Shown here in pieces: positions 20,962-30,982 of a stretch of 64,000 nucleotides of DNA (its first letter is position 1; every line of letters starts with the position of its first letter). This stretch comes from Dyadobacter sp. 676. Its GTDB lineage: Bacteria; Bacteroidota; Bacteroidia; Cytophagales; Spirosomataceae. The notes below the pieces were generated by a model. That model did not search any database. It saw only the letters and a program-made list of their open reading frames with translations, and was not told the origin of the DNA. Where the stretch lies: positions 6,989,001 through 7,053,000 of the forward strand of contig NZ_CP159289.1 of NCBI RefSeq assembly GCF_040448675.1. The letters run 5' to 3'. The translations under genes and the position numbers were made by a program.

Positions 20962-21780
20962 ATGCAGCACCAGGAATTTGAACCGCCGGAAGCCTTACAG
21001 GACGCCATTAAATGCTTTTGGTACGACGATCGCGACCTCGGAAAGGCGCAGACGGCCTTCCGGGTAATCCCCGATGGCTATGCCGAGATCATCTTTCACT
21101 TCGGAAGCGAACTGCATATTTCTTCCGATACAAACCTATACCCGTTGCCTTCCCCCTTTATGGTGGGACTGCTCGACCGGCCTGCGGTATTTTCTTCGAG
21201 AAACCGGCTGGAAATCATAGGCATCAGATGCTTTCCGTGGGCTGTGTTCGATCTGCTCGGCCTACCCGCCGGCAAAGATGGCGTCCGTGTTTTCGAGCAT
21301 CCCGTCGCCCGCCTGCATTCCAACCTCGAAAAATTAGTCGGCACAGGTAAAATCCACGAGGCGGTGTCACAAGTGGAGCAGTACTTTACGGACCTGCGTT
21401 CCCGGGTTACTGTCGACGGCATGCTGTCCAAAGCGGGGACCGCAATGCGGCAGACAAACGGCACCTTGCCTGTCAGCCGGGTAGCGGCCGCAGCCCACGC
21501 GACGGTACGCACACTGGAAAGGAATTTCAAGCAATCGTCCGGTCATACGGTAAAAGACGTCTCGGCACTGATGCGTTTCGAGCAGGTACGAAACCGTTTA
21601 TGGCACGATCCCGATTCCGGCATCGCCGCCCTGGCGTATGAGCTGGGTTATGCCGATCAATCTCATTTGAGCAGGGAATTCAAGCGTTATACCGGCACCA
21701 CTCCCGCGGCATTCGCACGAAACGCCCGGAAAGCAAGACTCGCCTTGAACCAGGATTTTGTCGCATTTGTACAAGCCTGA
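20962..21780 (+). CDS. AraC family transcriptional regulator
   Basis: This is a 272-residue regulator. The N-terminal domain (residues 1-150) with CFWYDDRDL and FRVIPDGYAEIIFHFG is the DUF6597-type domain seen in many AraC proteins. The C-terminal AraC domain reads AAHATVRTLERNFKQSSGHTVKD and LAYELGYADQSHLSREFKRYTGTTPAAF. It is divergent from the PQQ dehydrogenase and 64 bp upstream of the FAD monooxygenase, which is its most likely target. Confidence 0.9.
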   Translation: MQHQEFEPPEALQDAIKCFWYDDRDLGKAQTAFRVIPDGYAEIIFHFGSELHISSDTNLYPLPSPFMVGLLDRPAVFSSRNRLEIIGIRCFPWAVFDLLGLPAGKDGVRVFEHPVARLHSNLEKLVGTGKIHEAVSQVEQYFTDLRSRVTVDGMLSKAGTAMRQTNGTLPVSRVAAAAHATVRTLERNFKQSSGHTVKDVSALMRFEQVRNRLWHDPDSGIAALAYELGYADQSHLSREFKRYTGTTPAAFARNARKARLALNQDFVAFVQA

Positions 21781-21844
21781 GGCAAGCGCATTCCGGAATT
21801 TTGTGTCCTGATCATTTCATTACGAGTACGACACAAAAAGTTTT

Positions 21845-23383
21845 ATGCACGACGTAATCATCTCCGGTGCGGGTCCTGTGGGCCTGTTGCTCGCCTGTGA
21901 ACTGGCCCTGGCCCAATGTTCCGTTTTGATTCTTGAAAAAAATGAAAGCCCGCATTCGCCCTTGAAGCGGCTCCCGTTCGGGATACGCGGCCTTTCGGCG
22001 CCAAGCATCGACGCATTGTACCGCCGCGGTCTGCTGAATGGGCTGGAAATACATAAACGCATCAAAAGTCCGCACGCAGGCAACGGAAAGCCAGGTCCGG
22101 CCCAGGCGGGCCACTTTGCCGGTATTACCATTTATGAAGAAAACATAGATACCTCCCGCTGGACGCTCCGGCTGCCCGGCCCCGCCGGCACACATCTGCT
22201 TTCGGAAATGGAGGAGCTGGAAACGATACTGGCCCGCCGCGCAGCGAGTCTTGGTGTGGAAATCAGACGCGGGCTTGCAATTACCGGCCTCGAACAATCT
22301 CGGGACAGCGTGACAGTGCATTCGGACGGGCAATCGTTTGCCTGCCGATGGCTTGTGGGCTGCGATGGCGCGCGCAGCGTGGTCCGGAAAGCAGGCGGCT
22401 TCGAATTTGAGGGGACCGAACCGACATTTACCGGCTATTCGACCCGAATTGAGGTTGCCGACCCCGAAAAACTGAGGCCAGGCCGAAATATAACGCCCGC
22501 AGGCATGTACCTGCAATCGCAACCGGGTTATATAATCATGCAGGATTTTGACAACGGCGCTTTTCACCATTCAAAAGCGCCGGTAACAGCCGCACATATA
22601 CAGGAAGTACTGCGCCGCATATCCGGCACCGACGTCACGGTAACGGCGCTGCATCTTGCGGTCACCTGGACCGACCGCGCGCGCCAGGCCACTACCTACC
22701 GCAACGGGCGCGTCCTTCTGGCAGGCGATGCGGCGCATATCCATTCGCCGCTTGGCGGCCAGGGACTCAACCTCGGCTTGGGCGATGCCATGAACCTCGG
22801 CTGGAAGCTCGCCGCAACGATCCGGGGCAAGGCCCCGGCGGGCCTTTTGGATAGCTACACCATCGAAAGGCACCCCGTTGGCGCACAGGTTCTGGACTGG
22901 TCGCGGGCGCAGGTTGCGATCATGACGCCCGACCCGCACGCACGTGCGTTACGCACGGTCGTAAGCGACTTGCTGGATACCACCGATGGCGCCACTTACG
23001 TTGCCGGAAGGTTGTGGGGGATTTCCAACCGCTACGAGCTCGGCGGCAGCCATCCGCTCACCGGCCGCAGCGTTCCCGATTTCGAGTTTCAAGACGGGAA
23101 AAGAATCGGTGAGTTTATGCACGACGGCCGGGCTATACTCCTTGATTTTGACGGAAATACTTCCCTACGCACACTGGCGGACGAATATGACGGGCAGATC
23201 GGGTACATTTCGGCCAATGCGAAAGACCGGCCCGCCACCGATGCCCTGCTGATACGTCCCGACGGCATCATTGCCTGGGCCGCAGGCGATGACGCCGGTC
23301 GCGACGACATCGAAAAAGCAGCCGACCGCTGGTTCGTCCGCAGTTTACCGGCCCGTAAAGTCGCAGGCGGCCGGTTTCCCTAA
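21845..23383 (+). CDS. FAD-dependent monooxygenase (PheA/TfdB type)
   Basis: This is a flavoprotein hydroxylase of 512 residues. It has an N-terminal Rossmann motif (IISGAGPVGLLLACELA), the DG motif (LVGCDGARSVVRKAG), the GD motif (VLLAGDAAHIHSPLGGQGLN) and a C-terminal thioredoxin-like domain. This is the layout of phenol hydroxylases and of antibiotic-modifying monooxygenases such as TetX and Rox relatives. The substrate cannot be told. It follows the AraC gene and is convergent with the AhpD-like gene, whose stop lies 13 bp away. Confidence 0.9.
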   Translation: MHDVIISGAGPVGLLLACELALAQCSVLILEKNESPHSPLKRLPFGIRGLSAPSIDALYRRGLLNGLEIHKRIKSPHAGNGKPGPAQAGHFAGITIYEENIDTSRWTLRLPGPAGTHLLSEMEELETILARRAASLGVEIRRGLAITGLEQSRDSVTVHSDGQSFACRWLVGCDGARSVVRKAGGFEFEGTEPTFTGYSTRIEVADPEKLRPGRNITPAGMYLQSQPGYIIMQDFDNGAFHHSKAPVTAAHIQEVLRRISGTDVTVTALHLAVTWTDRARQATTYRNGRVLLAGDAAHIHSPLGGQGLNLGLGDAMNLGWKLAATIRGKAPAGLLDSYTIERHPVGAQVLDWSRAQVAIMTPDPHARALRTVVSDLLDTTDGATYVAGRLWGISNRYELGGSHPLTGRSVPDFEFQDGKRIGEFMHDGRAILLDFDGNTSLRTLADEYDGQIGYISANAKDRPATDALLIRPDGIIAWAAGDDAGRDDIEKAADRWFVRSLPARKVAGGRFP

Positions 23384-23395
23384 AGATCGTAGGAA

Positions 23396-23932
23396 TCAGA
23401 TCTCTTCGACTGCGGGGAAATCAAGCGGAATCTTCGTCAGCGCGTAGGCATAGTTCGTAAAAGTGCGCAAGGTCGCCAATGCGGCAAGCTCCATCAGGGC
23501 TGCCTCGTCGTAACCGGCGTCGAAAAACGCGTCCCTGACCGCTTCATCGGCTTTCCCTTTGTTTTCTACGATGGCTTTGGCGAGTTGAATGGCGGTATTC
23601 AGCCTGGGATCTGTGGCAAATCCTTTGCGGAAGTTTATAATTTCTTCATTGGAATACCCCCTTTTTCTCGCGAGAATACTGTGCGCGGCCAGGCAATATT
23701 CGCAGCCATTCACCTGCGACACCGTGAGATAAACAGCCTCCCTTTCCCTGGCGGAGAACACGCTGTGGGTAAGAGTGTCCTCAAAATCGAGCATCGCTTT
23801 CAGTGCATGGGACGAATAGCCCATCGTCGCGTACAGATTGGGGACCCTACCTATTCTTTGGGAGATCGTATCGAAAATTTCCTGTGATTGCGGGCCAACC
23901 TGCTCGCGCGCGGGAACGGAAATGGTTTTCAT
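23396..23932 (-). CDS. Carboxymuconolactone decarboxylase family / AhpD-like protein
   Basis: This is a 178-residue alpha-helical protein of the CMD family. It carries the redox motif GCEYCLAAHS, the C-x-x-C plus His of AhpD-type alkylhydroperoxidases. It is likely a peroxidase-type antioxidant. A -7 box lies about 52 bp upstream. It is convergent with the FAD monooxygenase and divergent from the PCMD lipoprotein. Confidence 0.9.
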   Translation of the reverse strand: MKTISVPAREQVGPQSQEIFDTISQRIGRVPNLYATMGYSSHALKAMLDFEDTLTHSVFSAREREAVYLTVSQVNGCEYCLAAHSILARKRGYSNEEIINFRKGFATDPRLNTAIQLAKAIVENKGKADEAVRDAFFDAGYDEAALMELAALATLRTFTNYAYALTKIPLDFPAVEEI

Positions 23933-23983
23933 TGTTTGAAATATATGATGGGGTTAAAATACGGAACGACTGCCGGTGATCGT

Positions 23984-24017
23984 CAAAAGTAAACAATTCC
24001 TTTCCACCATCCGCAAA
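23984..24017 (-). promoter_or_regulatory. Promoter of the AhpD-like gene
   Basis: On the minus strand TACTTTTG (23991 to 23984) matches TAnnTTTG. A TTTG -33 element (24017 to 24014) lies upstream with a 22-bp spacer, slightly longer than usual. It starts transcription about 45 bp before the gene. The rest of the 23933-24153 gap shows nothing else. Confidence 0.4.
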
Positions 24018-24153
24018 ACTGCCGGGACGCCTGGACCAGCAGACGGAATTTCCGGGCAAACCGACGCGGGCGCACACTCTGAAAATCCGTCGGACTTTGT
24101 AACCGGTGTGCTATCGCAGTTCAGATAAGCGGAAAAATTGCTTAGTATTGCAT

Positions 24154-25248
24154 ATGAAGAATGTAATACTACCGGCTTTTGTGGGCGCAATGCTGGCCTT
24201 GTACGGGTGCATCAAACCGGAAGCGGAAAACATGGAGGCCGATATCCTTGCGATGACGTTACCCGATTCCGTACTGATCTCTCCCCCTTCCATTACCAAT
24301 ACCAGCATTACCGCCTTCGTTAATTTCGCCAAACTCGATATCAAGGCAGTTTCGCCACAATTTACCCTGACGGAAGGCGCCACGATCCAACCCGCTTCGG
24401 GCACCCCGCAGGACTTCTCCAAACCGGTCACTTACGTGGTGACGTCCGAAGACGGCCATTGGAAAAAAGAATACCGCATTAGCTTGCTGCAAAATACGGC
24501 TCCCGATAATTTTCCTTTCGAAAACTGGGCTGTTAACCCCGATGGCAATTATTATACACCCTATGAATTGGTCGATGGCGAGCACCAGAACATATGGGCG
24601 TCTGGCAATAGCGGTTATTCGCTGATCGCACCCGAGAAAAAGCCCGAAGCATACCCTACCCAGCGTACCACCGAGGCCACCCAGGGGCAGTACGCTGCCT
24701 ACCTCGAAACCAAATCTACCGGCTCGCTCGGAGCGCTGGTGGGAATGCCTATTGCACCCGGCAACCTGTTTCTCGGTAGTTTTGATGCGTCAAAGGCCCT
24801 GACGGCGCCGCTGGAAGCAACTATTTTCGGCATTCCATTCAATAAGAAACCGTTACGGCTCACCGGCTCTTACAAATACACATCCGGCGGGCCTGTTACG
24901 GACAAAACGGGCAAACCCGTCGTCCCCGAGCGGCAGGACCTTTGCGATATTTACGCGGTATTCTTCAAGGCATCTGCCGACAAACCGCATCTGAACGGCG
25001 CCAATGTGCTTACCGATCCGAGCGTGGTTGCCATCGCGCAACTCGCATCCGGCGCCCCCACCCCCGGCCCGGGCTATCATGCCTTCGACCTCGCATTTAA
25101 CTACAAATCGGAAATTAACCAAGCGGACCTGGCCGCATTCGCATACAAAATCGCGGTTGTTTTTACGTCGAGCAAGAATGGCGCGGTGTTCGAAGGGGCG
25201 ACCGGCAGCAAGCTGTACGTCGACAACGTGAAGGTCGTAACGCAATAG
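24154..25248 (+). CDS. PCMD domain lipoprotein (putative carbohydrate metabolism domain)
   Basis: This is a 364-residue lipoprotein with a signal peptide and lipobox LALYGC (Cys near residue 18). It has an N-terminal DUF4959/BACON-like Ig region, then a C-terminal PCMD domain (FPFENWAVNPDGNYYTPYE, then AAYLETKSTGS and FKASADKPHLNG). Such proteins occur near glycan and outer-membrane proteins in Bacteroidota; the biochemical role is unknown. I chose ATG 24154, since the longer frame starts at GTG and would bury the signal peptide. The beta-barrel gene follows after 11 bp. Confidence 0.85.
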   Translation: MKNVILPAFVGAMLALYGCIKPEAENMEADILAMTLPDSVLISPPSITNTSITAFVNFAKLDIKAVSPQFTLTEGATIQPASGTPQDFSKPVTYVVTSEDGHWKKEYRISLLQNTAPDNFPFENWAVNPDGNYYTPYELVDGEHQNIWASGNSGYSLIAPEKKPEAYPTQRTTEATQGQYAAYLETKSTGSLGALVGMPIAPGNLFLGSFDASKALTAPLEATIFGIPFNKKPLRLTGSYKYTSGGPVTDKTGKPVVPERQDLCDIYAVFFKASADKPHLNGANVLTDPSVVAIAQLASGAPTPGPGYHAFDLAFNYKSEINQADLAAFAYKIAVVFTSSKNGAVFEGATGSKLYVDNVKVVTQ

Positions 25249-25259
25249 TACATTCCATT

Positions 25260-26015
25260 ATGCTGATAAAACTCCCCTATATCCTTGCGCTGGCGTCTCT
25301 ACTGGCTTTACCAGCCGGGTCGGCGGCCCAGACTGACGACAAGCTGACGTTCCATGCCCGTGCGGGTGTGGCCGTGGGCGGGGCTACGCCCATCGGTATG
25401 CCGGCCTCGATTCGCAAAATAGAATCCTACGATCCCGGTTTCCTGCCGAGCCTTGAAGCTGGCCTGGGCTACCGGTTTTCCCGGAAATTCGGCGTGGCCG
25501 CGGCAATCCGGTTCGAACAAAAGGGAATGACCACGGAGGCACGGGTCAAGGGCTATTACACCACTTTCAACGAAGGCAGCAATGGGGACCATGACAGCGT
25601 AACGGGCTATTTTACGGGAGATGTGGAAACGAAAGTCAGAAACCGTTACCTCACTGTCCCCCTCCATTTAACTTACCAACCGGCGGGCCGTTTTGTGTTG
25701 AAAGCGGGGGGATTCGTATCGCTGTCGGTAAGCAAGCGCTTCACGGGCAGCGCGCGCGACGGATACCTGCGCAACGAAACACCCGTCGGCGAACGGGAGG
25801 ATATCGATGTCGCTTCCTACGATTTTTCGGGCAATGTGCGCCGGATCGATGCAGGTGCTGAAATCGGGGCCGACTGCCATTTTGCTTCGCGACTATACGC
25901 CTCGGCCAATCTCAGTTATGCACTGACACCACTCATGGAACGGCATTTTAAAAGCATCGGCTTCGGCCTGCACAACATTTATCTTAATCTCGGAATCGGA
26001 TACCGGTTTCACTGA
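25260..26015 (+). CDS. Outer-membrane beta-barrel protein (PorT-like)
   Basis: This is a 251-residue protein with a signal peptide ending LPAGSAAQ and alternating hydrophobic strands with terminal aromatic residues, ending NLGIGYRFH. It looks like an eight- to ten-stranded barrel of the OmpW/PorT outer_membrane_beta-barrel type. It sits in the same orientation between the PCMD lipoprotein (11 bp) and the M61 peptidase (17 bp) and is probably in one operon with them. Function unknown. Confidence 0.82.
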   Translation: MLIKLPYILALASLLALPAGSAAQTDDKLTFHARAGVAVGGATPIGMPASIRKIESYDPGFLPSLEAGLGYRFSRKFGVAAAIRFEQKGMTTEARVKGYYTTFNEGSNGDHDSVTGYFTGDVETKVRNRYLTVPLHLTYQPAGRFVLKAGGFVSLSVSKRFTGSARDGYLRNETPVGEREDIDVASYDFSGNVRRIDAGAEIGADCHFASRLYASANLSYALTPLMERHFKSIGFGLHNIYLNLGIGYRFH

Positions 26016-26032
26016 ACGCTGTTAAACTGAAT

Positions 26033-27898
26033 ATGAAATCACATTTTTTGCCCGGCTTGCTGCTTACCGCATTGCTGTACTCCTGCGCCGGAAGCAAGCC
26101 GGGGCGGGTATCGAACGCCAACCAACCGGTAGAAGTGGATATCGACCTCGTCAATGTCACCGCCGACCGAGTACGCGTGACGGTCAGGCCTCCGGCTCAG
26201 ACTGGCGAGGTAGCTAACTATCAATTCCCGAAAATCATCCCCGGCACCTACGCCATTGCCGACTACGGCCGGTATGTGCGTGATATTCAGGCATTTGACA
26301 GAAAAGGAAAACCATTGCGCGTGACGCGCACCGATTCCAATACTGTGGCCATCTCGCCCGGGAAGAAACTCGCCCGCATTTCGTACCTGGTGAGCGACAC
26401 CTTCGACACAGAGGAAGAAAGCGACCCTTTCGCCGAAAAAAGTAAAACCATTTTTTCTCCCGCGGGCACCGATATCGACGCAGGAAAACACTTTTTGCTT
26501 AACATGGCCGGATTCGTGGGTTATTTTTCGGGACAAACCGAGACGCCCTACCGGATCGCCGTTTCGCATCCGGAAACGCTCTATGGCACCACCGCGCTGG
26601 TTGACAGCGACAACGACAACCGCAAAGATGTGTACACACTGCCGCGCTACCCCGACGTGATCGACAACCCGGTCATGTACGCGGCTCCCGATACTTCGGC
26701 ATTCAAAGTGGACGGCATGGAGGTGTTATTGGGCATCTATTCCCGCCGTGGCAATGTTCACGCTTCAGCATTACGGCCCGATCTCGAGAAAATGATGCGT
26801 GCACAGAAAAAATTTCTCGGGAAAATCAACGACACACCGAAATATGCGGTGCTTACTTACATCTCGTCCGGCGCGGCCGACGACGCGAAAGGCATAGGCG
26901 CGCTGGAACACAACGCATCCACCACGGCCGTTTTCAGGGAGCCGATGAAAAGCAAGGACCTGATCCACGTGATCAGCCACGAGTTCTTCCACACCATTGC
27001 GCCGCTGAAAGTGCATTCGAAGGAAATCCATTATTTCGATTTCAACGCACCTAAAATGAGCCGCCACCTGTGGTTTTATGAGGGTGTTACCGAATACTTT
27101 TCCAATCTGTTTCAGGTAAACCAGGACCTGATCGAGGCCGACGCCTTCTATGACCTGATGGCGAAGAAAATGGAACAATCGCAGGCCTTCTCCGATAGCC
27201 TGTCCTTCACCGAAATGAGCAGTAATATCCTGGACCCCAAGCTGAAATCCCAATATCCTAATGTGTATGAAAAGGGAGCGCTCATTGCAATGTGCCTCGA
27301 TATCGTGATCCGCGAACAGACTAACGGGGAACGGGGACTGCTATGGCTAATGGGAGAGTTATCAAAGCAGTTCGGTCCGGAAAAACCCTTCGACGACGCC
27401 GAACTGATCCCGGTGATTACCCGCATCGCCGGCTCGGCAGCCGGGGCATTTCTCGAAAAACACGTGGTGCAGGGCGAACCGATCCCTTATGAAAACTTCC
27501 TCGCCAAGGTGGGCCTGAAAAAACAGATAGTCCCGTTCGCCGAGCCGATCGTCTTCCTGCGCGAGGAAGTCATTTACATTAAACCCGATGCTTCCCGCAC
27601 CCACGTGCTCGCGAATGTAGCCGATAACAAGAACGCGTTTTACAATAACCTGGGCATTCAGGATGACGACGTCCTGCTCGAATTCAACGGCATTCCGGTG
27701 GACCCGAAAAACCTGATGTCGGTCGTTTACCTCGGTTACGACCTCGACGAAGACAGCCCGGTCACCGTCAAGGTCAACAGAAACGGCCAGGACATGGAAC
27801 TGAAAGGCACGGTCAAACTCAATTATAAAGACGGTGACGGCTTCCGTTTCGGCGACGACTCCAAACGGAAATTGAACGAGGCATGGCTTAAAAACTAG
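26033..27898 (+). CDS. M61 family metallopeptidase with PDZ domain
   Basis: This is a glycyl-aminopeptidase-type zinc peptidase of 621 residues, with a lipoprotein signal (LLYSCAGS). An N-terminal beta domain is followed by the zinc site HEFFHT (HExxH, near residue 320) with the downstream Glu in WFYEGVTEYFSN, a helical domain, and a C-terminal PDZ-like domain (GIQDDDVLLEFNGIPV). It is likely periplasmic. Its stop overlaps the convergent phosphotransferase gene by 4 bp. Confidence 0.93.
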   Translation: MKSHFLPGLLLTALLYSCAGSKPGRVSNANQPVEVDIDLVNVTADRVRVTVRPPAQTGEVANYQFPKIIPGTYAIADYGRYVRDIQAFDRKGKPLRVTRTDSNTVAISPGKKLARISYLVSDTFDTEEESDPFAEKSKTIFSPAGTDIDAGKHFLLNMAGFVGYFSGQTETPYRIAVSHPETLYGTTALVDSDNDNRKDVYTLPRYPDVIDNPVMYAAPDTSAFKVDGMEVLLGIYSRRGNVHASALRPDLEKMMRAQKKFLGKINDTPKYAVLTYISSGAADDAKGIGALEHNASTTAVFREPMKSKDLIHVISHEFFHTIAPLKVHSKEIHYFDFNAPKMSRHLWFYEGVTEYFSNLFQVNQDLIEADAFYDLMAKKMEQSQAFSDSLSFTEMSSNILDPKLKSQYPNVYEKGALIAMCLDIVIREQTNGERGLLWLMGELSKQFGPEKPFDDAELIPVITRIAGSAAGAFLEKHVVQGEPIPYENFLAKVGLKKQIVPFAEPIVFLREEVIYIKPDASRTHVLANVADNKNAFYNNLGIQDDDVLLEFNGIPVDPKNLMSVVYLGYDLDEDSPVTVKVNRNGQDMELKGTVKLNYKDGDGFRFGDDSKRKLNEAWLKN

Positions 27899-30504
27899 TC
27901 CTGCAAAATCTCGACGAATCCTTCCGTTCCGTTTACCCGGATACGCTGCCCGTCCCTGATCAGGCGGGTGGCGTTTTCCACTCCTACGACGGCCGGCAAG
28001 CCGTATTCCCTGGCGATTACAGCGCCATGCGTCATCAACCCGCCCACTTCCGTAACCAGGCCCCTGGCCGACACGAACAACGGCGTCCAGCTGGGATCTG
28101 TAAACGTGGTAACCAATATATCCCCCTCTTCCAGGTCCGCGTCTTTCATATCCACAATCACGCGTGCCCGGCCTTCGGTCACACCGGATGAAACGGGCAG
28201 TCCCGCGATAGCGCCGGCAGGGAGGTTTTCGCGACTGTATTTGCCGGTAACGATTTCGCCCTCGGAAGTTATCACACGAGGAGGCGATAGCCGTTCATAA
28301 ATCTGTTGCAGTGCTTTTCGTTCGGCGATCAATGTATCGCGGGCTTCTTGTGTCTCTACCAGTTCGCGGAGCTCTCCGAAAGTAAGATAATAAATATCTT
28401 CCCGGTCCCGGAGCACGCCTTTTTGTTCCAATCGGGCGGCTTCTTCCAGCAGCGCCTGTTTGTATATGAAATAACGGCTGACGATGTCGTACTTGGGGTA
28501 TTCTCGATAGCCGGCAAGGTTTCGGAGCAGATCGATCATCCGCTTTGTCTCTGCGGCTTTCCAGTCACCGTCGGGCAAATGCCTCAAACGGTCCAGCAAC
28601 TCCCCCTCCTTGTTCGACGCTTCCCGCTTTCCATGTTCGAATTTTTGTTTGCTGGTGCCGGGGGGCAGGTTTTTGATATTGCCCAGAATCACCGGTACGA
28701 GCGTCGCGGGCTTTTCGGTCCACCGGCTTTTTGTGATGTCGATTTCGCCCGCACACCGCATACCGTATTTTTCAAGAAAGCCTGCGATAGCTCCCCGCGT
28801 GACCTCGCCTCCATGCAAATGTGTCAAATCATCCAGGCACAGCTCCTCTTTCACATTTTGCAAGTAGTCTATTACCTCCGGATAGGGACGGATCGCATCG
28901 GCGACGTCCAGCAGATCGAGGCCCATTTCGGACGTAACATTGTTCGGGACCGATTGCGAAAGCACATCCGCGACATTCTTTTCACCCAGCCATTCGTCCA
29001 TCCTGTCGTTCAGCCAGAATGCGGCGTTCATAGCCGTCATGATCACCCCGAGCGTTTTGGGGTTCGATAAATCTTTCCGCAATTGCCCGATCTCCGCCAG
29101 GATACAATCCATCAACTCCGGCCCCGACTTTGAGCGGATGTTTTGTTTCAGTGCTGCGATGGACGCCCTGCTGTTTTCAATCAGCTCGGTGACCACAGCG
29201 GGGTCGTACCCGATAAGCGTATCGAAATCGATAGGCCGCGGGACTTCCTTACCGGCGCCCGCCGGTGGTTCCTCTTCATTCAACCGGATGAAATCGTCCC
29301 GTTCGAGGAGGCTCGTCAATGCGCCATGCATAAGGGGATCGGATTTCGCCATGGCGTTCATCATCATGCTCTGGCGCGCGGGCGATGCGAGTTCGGGCGC
29401 AATATCTACAAACAGCCTTCCACCGGCAATGCTCATGGGCCTGGTGGCCGTCAGTTGCCATATCGACAAGCCGAGCGGTTTCATTGCGTCGGTCATCATC
29501 TGCTGGTGGCCTACGGAAATGTACACATGGTTTTGGTCGTCGCCCGCCTCGGGAACCGGAAACAAAGTTGTGATCGGCCGGCTCTGGACTATGTATATGA
29601 CATCGTTGGCGATGCACCATTCGATATCCTGCGGAGAGCCAAAATGCGCCTCGATGCGCCTGCCTGCCCTTTCAAGCGCCAGAATCTGCATGTCCGTCAG
29701 CACCTGCCTGGTTTGCCGCCCGGCTTCGACCTCTTCTATCCGGGTACCGCCGTCCGCTGCTGCATAAACCGCCACCTTCTGGGTGGAAATTTGCCTTTCT
29801 GCTATCCTGCCGTCGCGAACCTTGTAGCTGTCGGCGTTCACCAGGCCGGATACCAACGCCTCTCCGAGGCCGAAACCGGCGTCGATAGACACTACCTTCC
29901 TGTTCCCGGTAACGGGGTCGGCCGTGAACAGTATCCCTGCCGATTCGGGGAAAACCATCCGCTGGACCACCACCGCCAGCCGGACCTTGCGATGATCGAA
30001 ACCGTTCCGTATCCGGTAAATGATGGCACGGTCGGTAAATAACGAAGCCCAGCATTTGGCGACATGCTTCAAAACGGCCTCTGTTCCGACGACATTCAGA
30101 TAGCTGTCCTGCTGCCCGGCGAATGATGCACCCGGCAAATCCTCCGCCGTTGCACTGGAACGCACGGCATAGGCCGCATCGGGGCCGGAACCGGCGAGTT
30201 GGTGAGCGATTCCGTCGCGGATCGCATCCGGAACAGGCGTCGCCTCGATGGTCCGGCGGATTTTAGCGCCCAGTTCGGCGATCTCGTCGCTGTTTTCGGC
30301 GGTCAGAGCCGACAGCCGATCGAGTTCCGCCTGTACCCGCGCTTCCCGCATTATTGTTTGAAAAGCCTCCGTGGAAACACAGAATCCCGCCGGTACATGT
30401 ATCCCTTCGATGCGGCATAATTCGCCTAGGTTCGCGCCTTTTCCTCCGGCCTCGGGCAGCATTTCCTTGCCGATCTCCCGAAGATCGATTACATACTTGT
30501 CCAT
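27895..30504 (-). CDS. rph: Rifamycin phosphotransferase-like PEP-synthase family enzyme
   Basis: The enzyme is built as in RPH: an ATP-binding (PPDK_N) domain at about residues 1-315, a substrate domain at 330-750 and a swivelling His domain at 770-869. RPH enzymes inactivate rifampicin by phosphorylating the C21 hydroxyl with the beta-phosphate of ATP; many relatives are annotated PEP synthase. The swivel motif GGLMTHGAVIAREYG puts the catalytic His at residue 826 with the start used here, close to His825 of Listeria RPH. Length (869) also fits RPH and lacks the PEP-binding barrel of true PpsA. I start at MDKYVIDL, 7 bp after the MarR stop; an upstream in-frame start would overlap marR. It is in an operon with the MarR gene. 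Resistance is inferred, not shown. Confidence 0.88.
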   Translation of the reverse strand: MDKYVIDLREIGKEMLPEAGGKGANLGELCRIEGIHVPAGFCVSTEAFQTIMREARVQAELDRLSALTAENSDEIAELGAKIRRTIEATPVPDAIRDGIAHQLAGSGPDAAYAVRSSATAEDLPGASFAGQQDSYLNVVGTEAVLKHVAKCWASLFTDRAIIYRIRNGFDHRKVRLAVVVQRMVFPESAGILFTADPVTGNRKVVSIDAGFGLGEALVSGLVNADSYKVRDGRIAERQISTQKVAVYAAADGGTRIEEVEAGRQTRQVLTDMQILALERAGRRIEAHFGSPQDIEWCIANDVIYIVQSRPITTLFPVPEAGDDQNHVYISVGHQQMMTDAMKPLGLSIWQLTATRPMSIAGGRLFVDIAPELASPARQSMMMNAMAKSDPLMHGALTSLLERDDFIRLNEEEPPAGAGKEVPRPIDFDTLIGYDPAVVTELIENSRASIAALKQNIRSKSGPELMDCILAEIGQLRKDLSNPKTLGVIMTAMNAAFWLNDRMDEWLGEKNVADVLSQSVPNNVTSEMGLDLLDVADAIRPYPEVIDYLQNVKEELCLDDLTHLHGGEVTRGAIAGFLEKYGMRCAGEIDITKSRWTEKPATLVPVILGNIKNLPPGTSKQKFEHGKREASNKEGELLDRLRHLPDGDWKAAETKRMIDLLRNLAGYREYPKYDIVSRYFIYKQALLEEAARLEQKGVLRDREDIYYLTFGELRELVETQEARDTLIAERKALQQIYERLSPPRVITSEGEIVTGKYSRENLPAGAIAGLPVSSGVTEGRARVIVDMKDADLEEGDILVTTFTDPSWTPLFVSARGLVTEVGGLMTHGAVIAREYGLPAVVGVENATRLIRDGQRIRVNGTEGFVEILQD

Positions 30505-30511
30505 GCTGCGG

Positions 30512-30967
30512 TTATTGTTTGTTGAGCGTTGCGGTTGTCTCATTCATCAGATCGATCGCTTTCAGGAAATAGGTCTCGATAACCCGCATTTCTTCCTCCG
30601 AAAACGAGGCGATCAGGGCTTCCGACTGCCTTCGAAACTCCCGGTAGAGAGGTTCCAGCAAGGCCATGATCTTCTCCGTGTCCGGCTCGACAAGCACTTT
30701 TCGTCTGTCCTCCTCCGCGAAACGCCTCTTAACCAGGCCTTTCTTTTCAAAACGGTCGATCAAACCCGTAACCGCGCCGGTAGTGAGGCCAGTCAGACCG
30801 GCAAGCTCGCCGGCCGACATTTGTCCTTTTTGTATTAAAAACCCAAGGTATTTATGATCGGTACCCGAAAGTCCCGCCCTGCGGCCGACGGCCTCGTGCA
30901 TTCGAATGGAGTCGTATGCGTACCTTTGGCTGAGCCTCCGTACCCGCGTTACCAGTTCCTCTTTCAT
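30512..30967 (-). CDS. MarR family transcriptional regulator
   Basis: This is a 151-residue winged-helix repressor: QMSAGELAGLTGLTTGAVTGLIDRFEKKG is the recognition region in outline and KRRFAEEDRRKVLV the wing. It is the first gene of a two-gene unit with the RPH-like enzyme, 7 bp apart. A perfect inverted repeat overlaps its own promoter (30983-31028), so it most likely represses itself and rph. The inducer is unknown; a rifamycin-like or other aromatic compound is plausible. Confidence 0.92.
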   Translation of the reverse strand: MKEELVTRVRRLSQRYAYDSIRMHEAVGRRAGLSGTDHKYLGFLIQKGQMSAGELAGLTGLTTGAVTGLIDRFEKKGLVKRRFAEEDRRKVLVEPDTEKIMALLEPLYREFRRQSEALIASFSEEEMRVIETYFLKAIDLMNETTATLNKQ

Positions 30968-30982
30968 TATATCTCAAAAGCT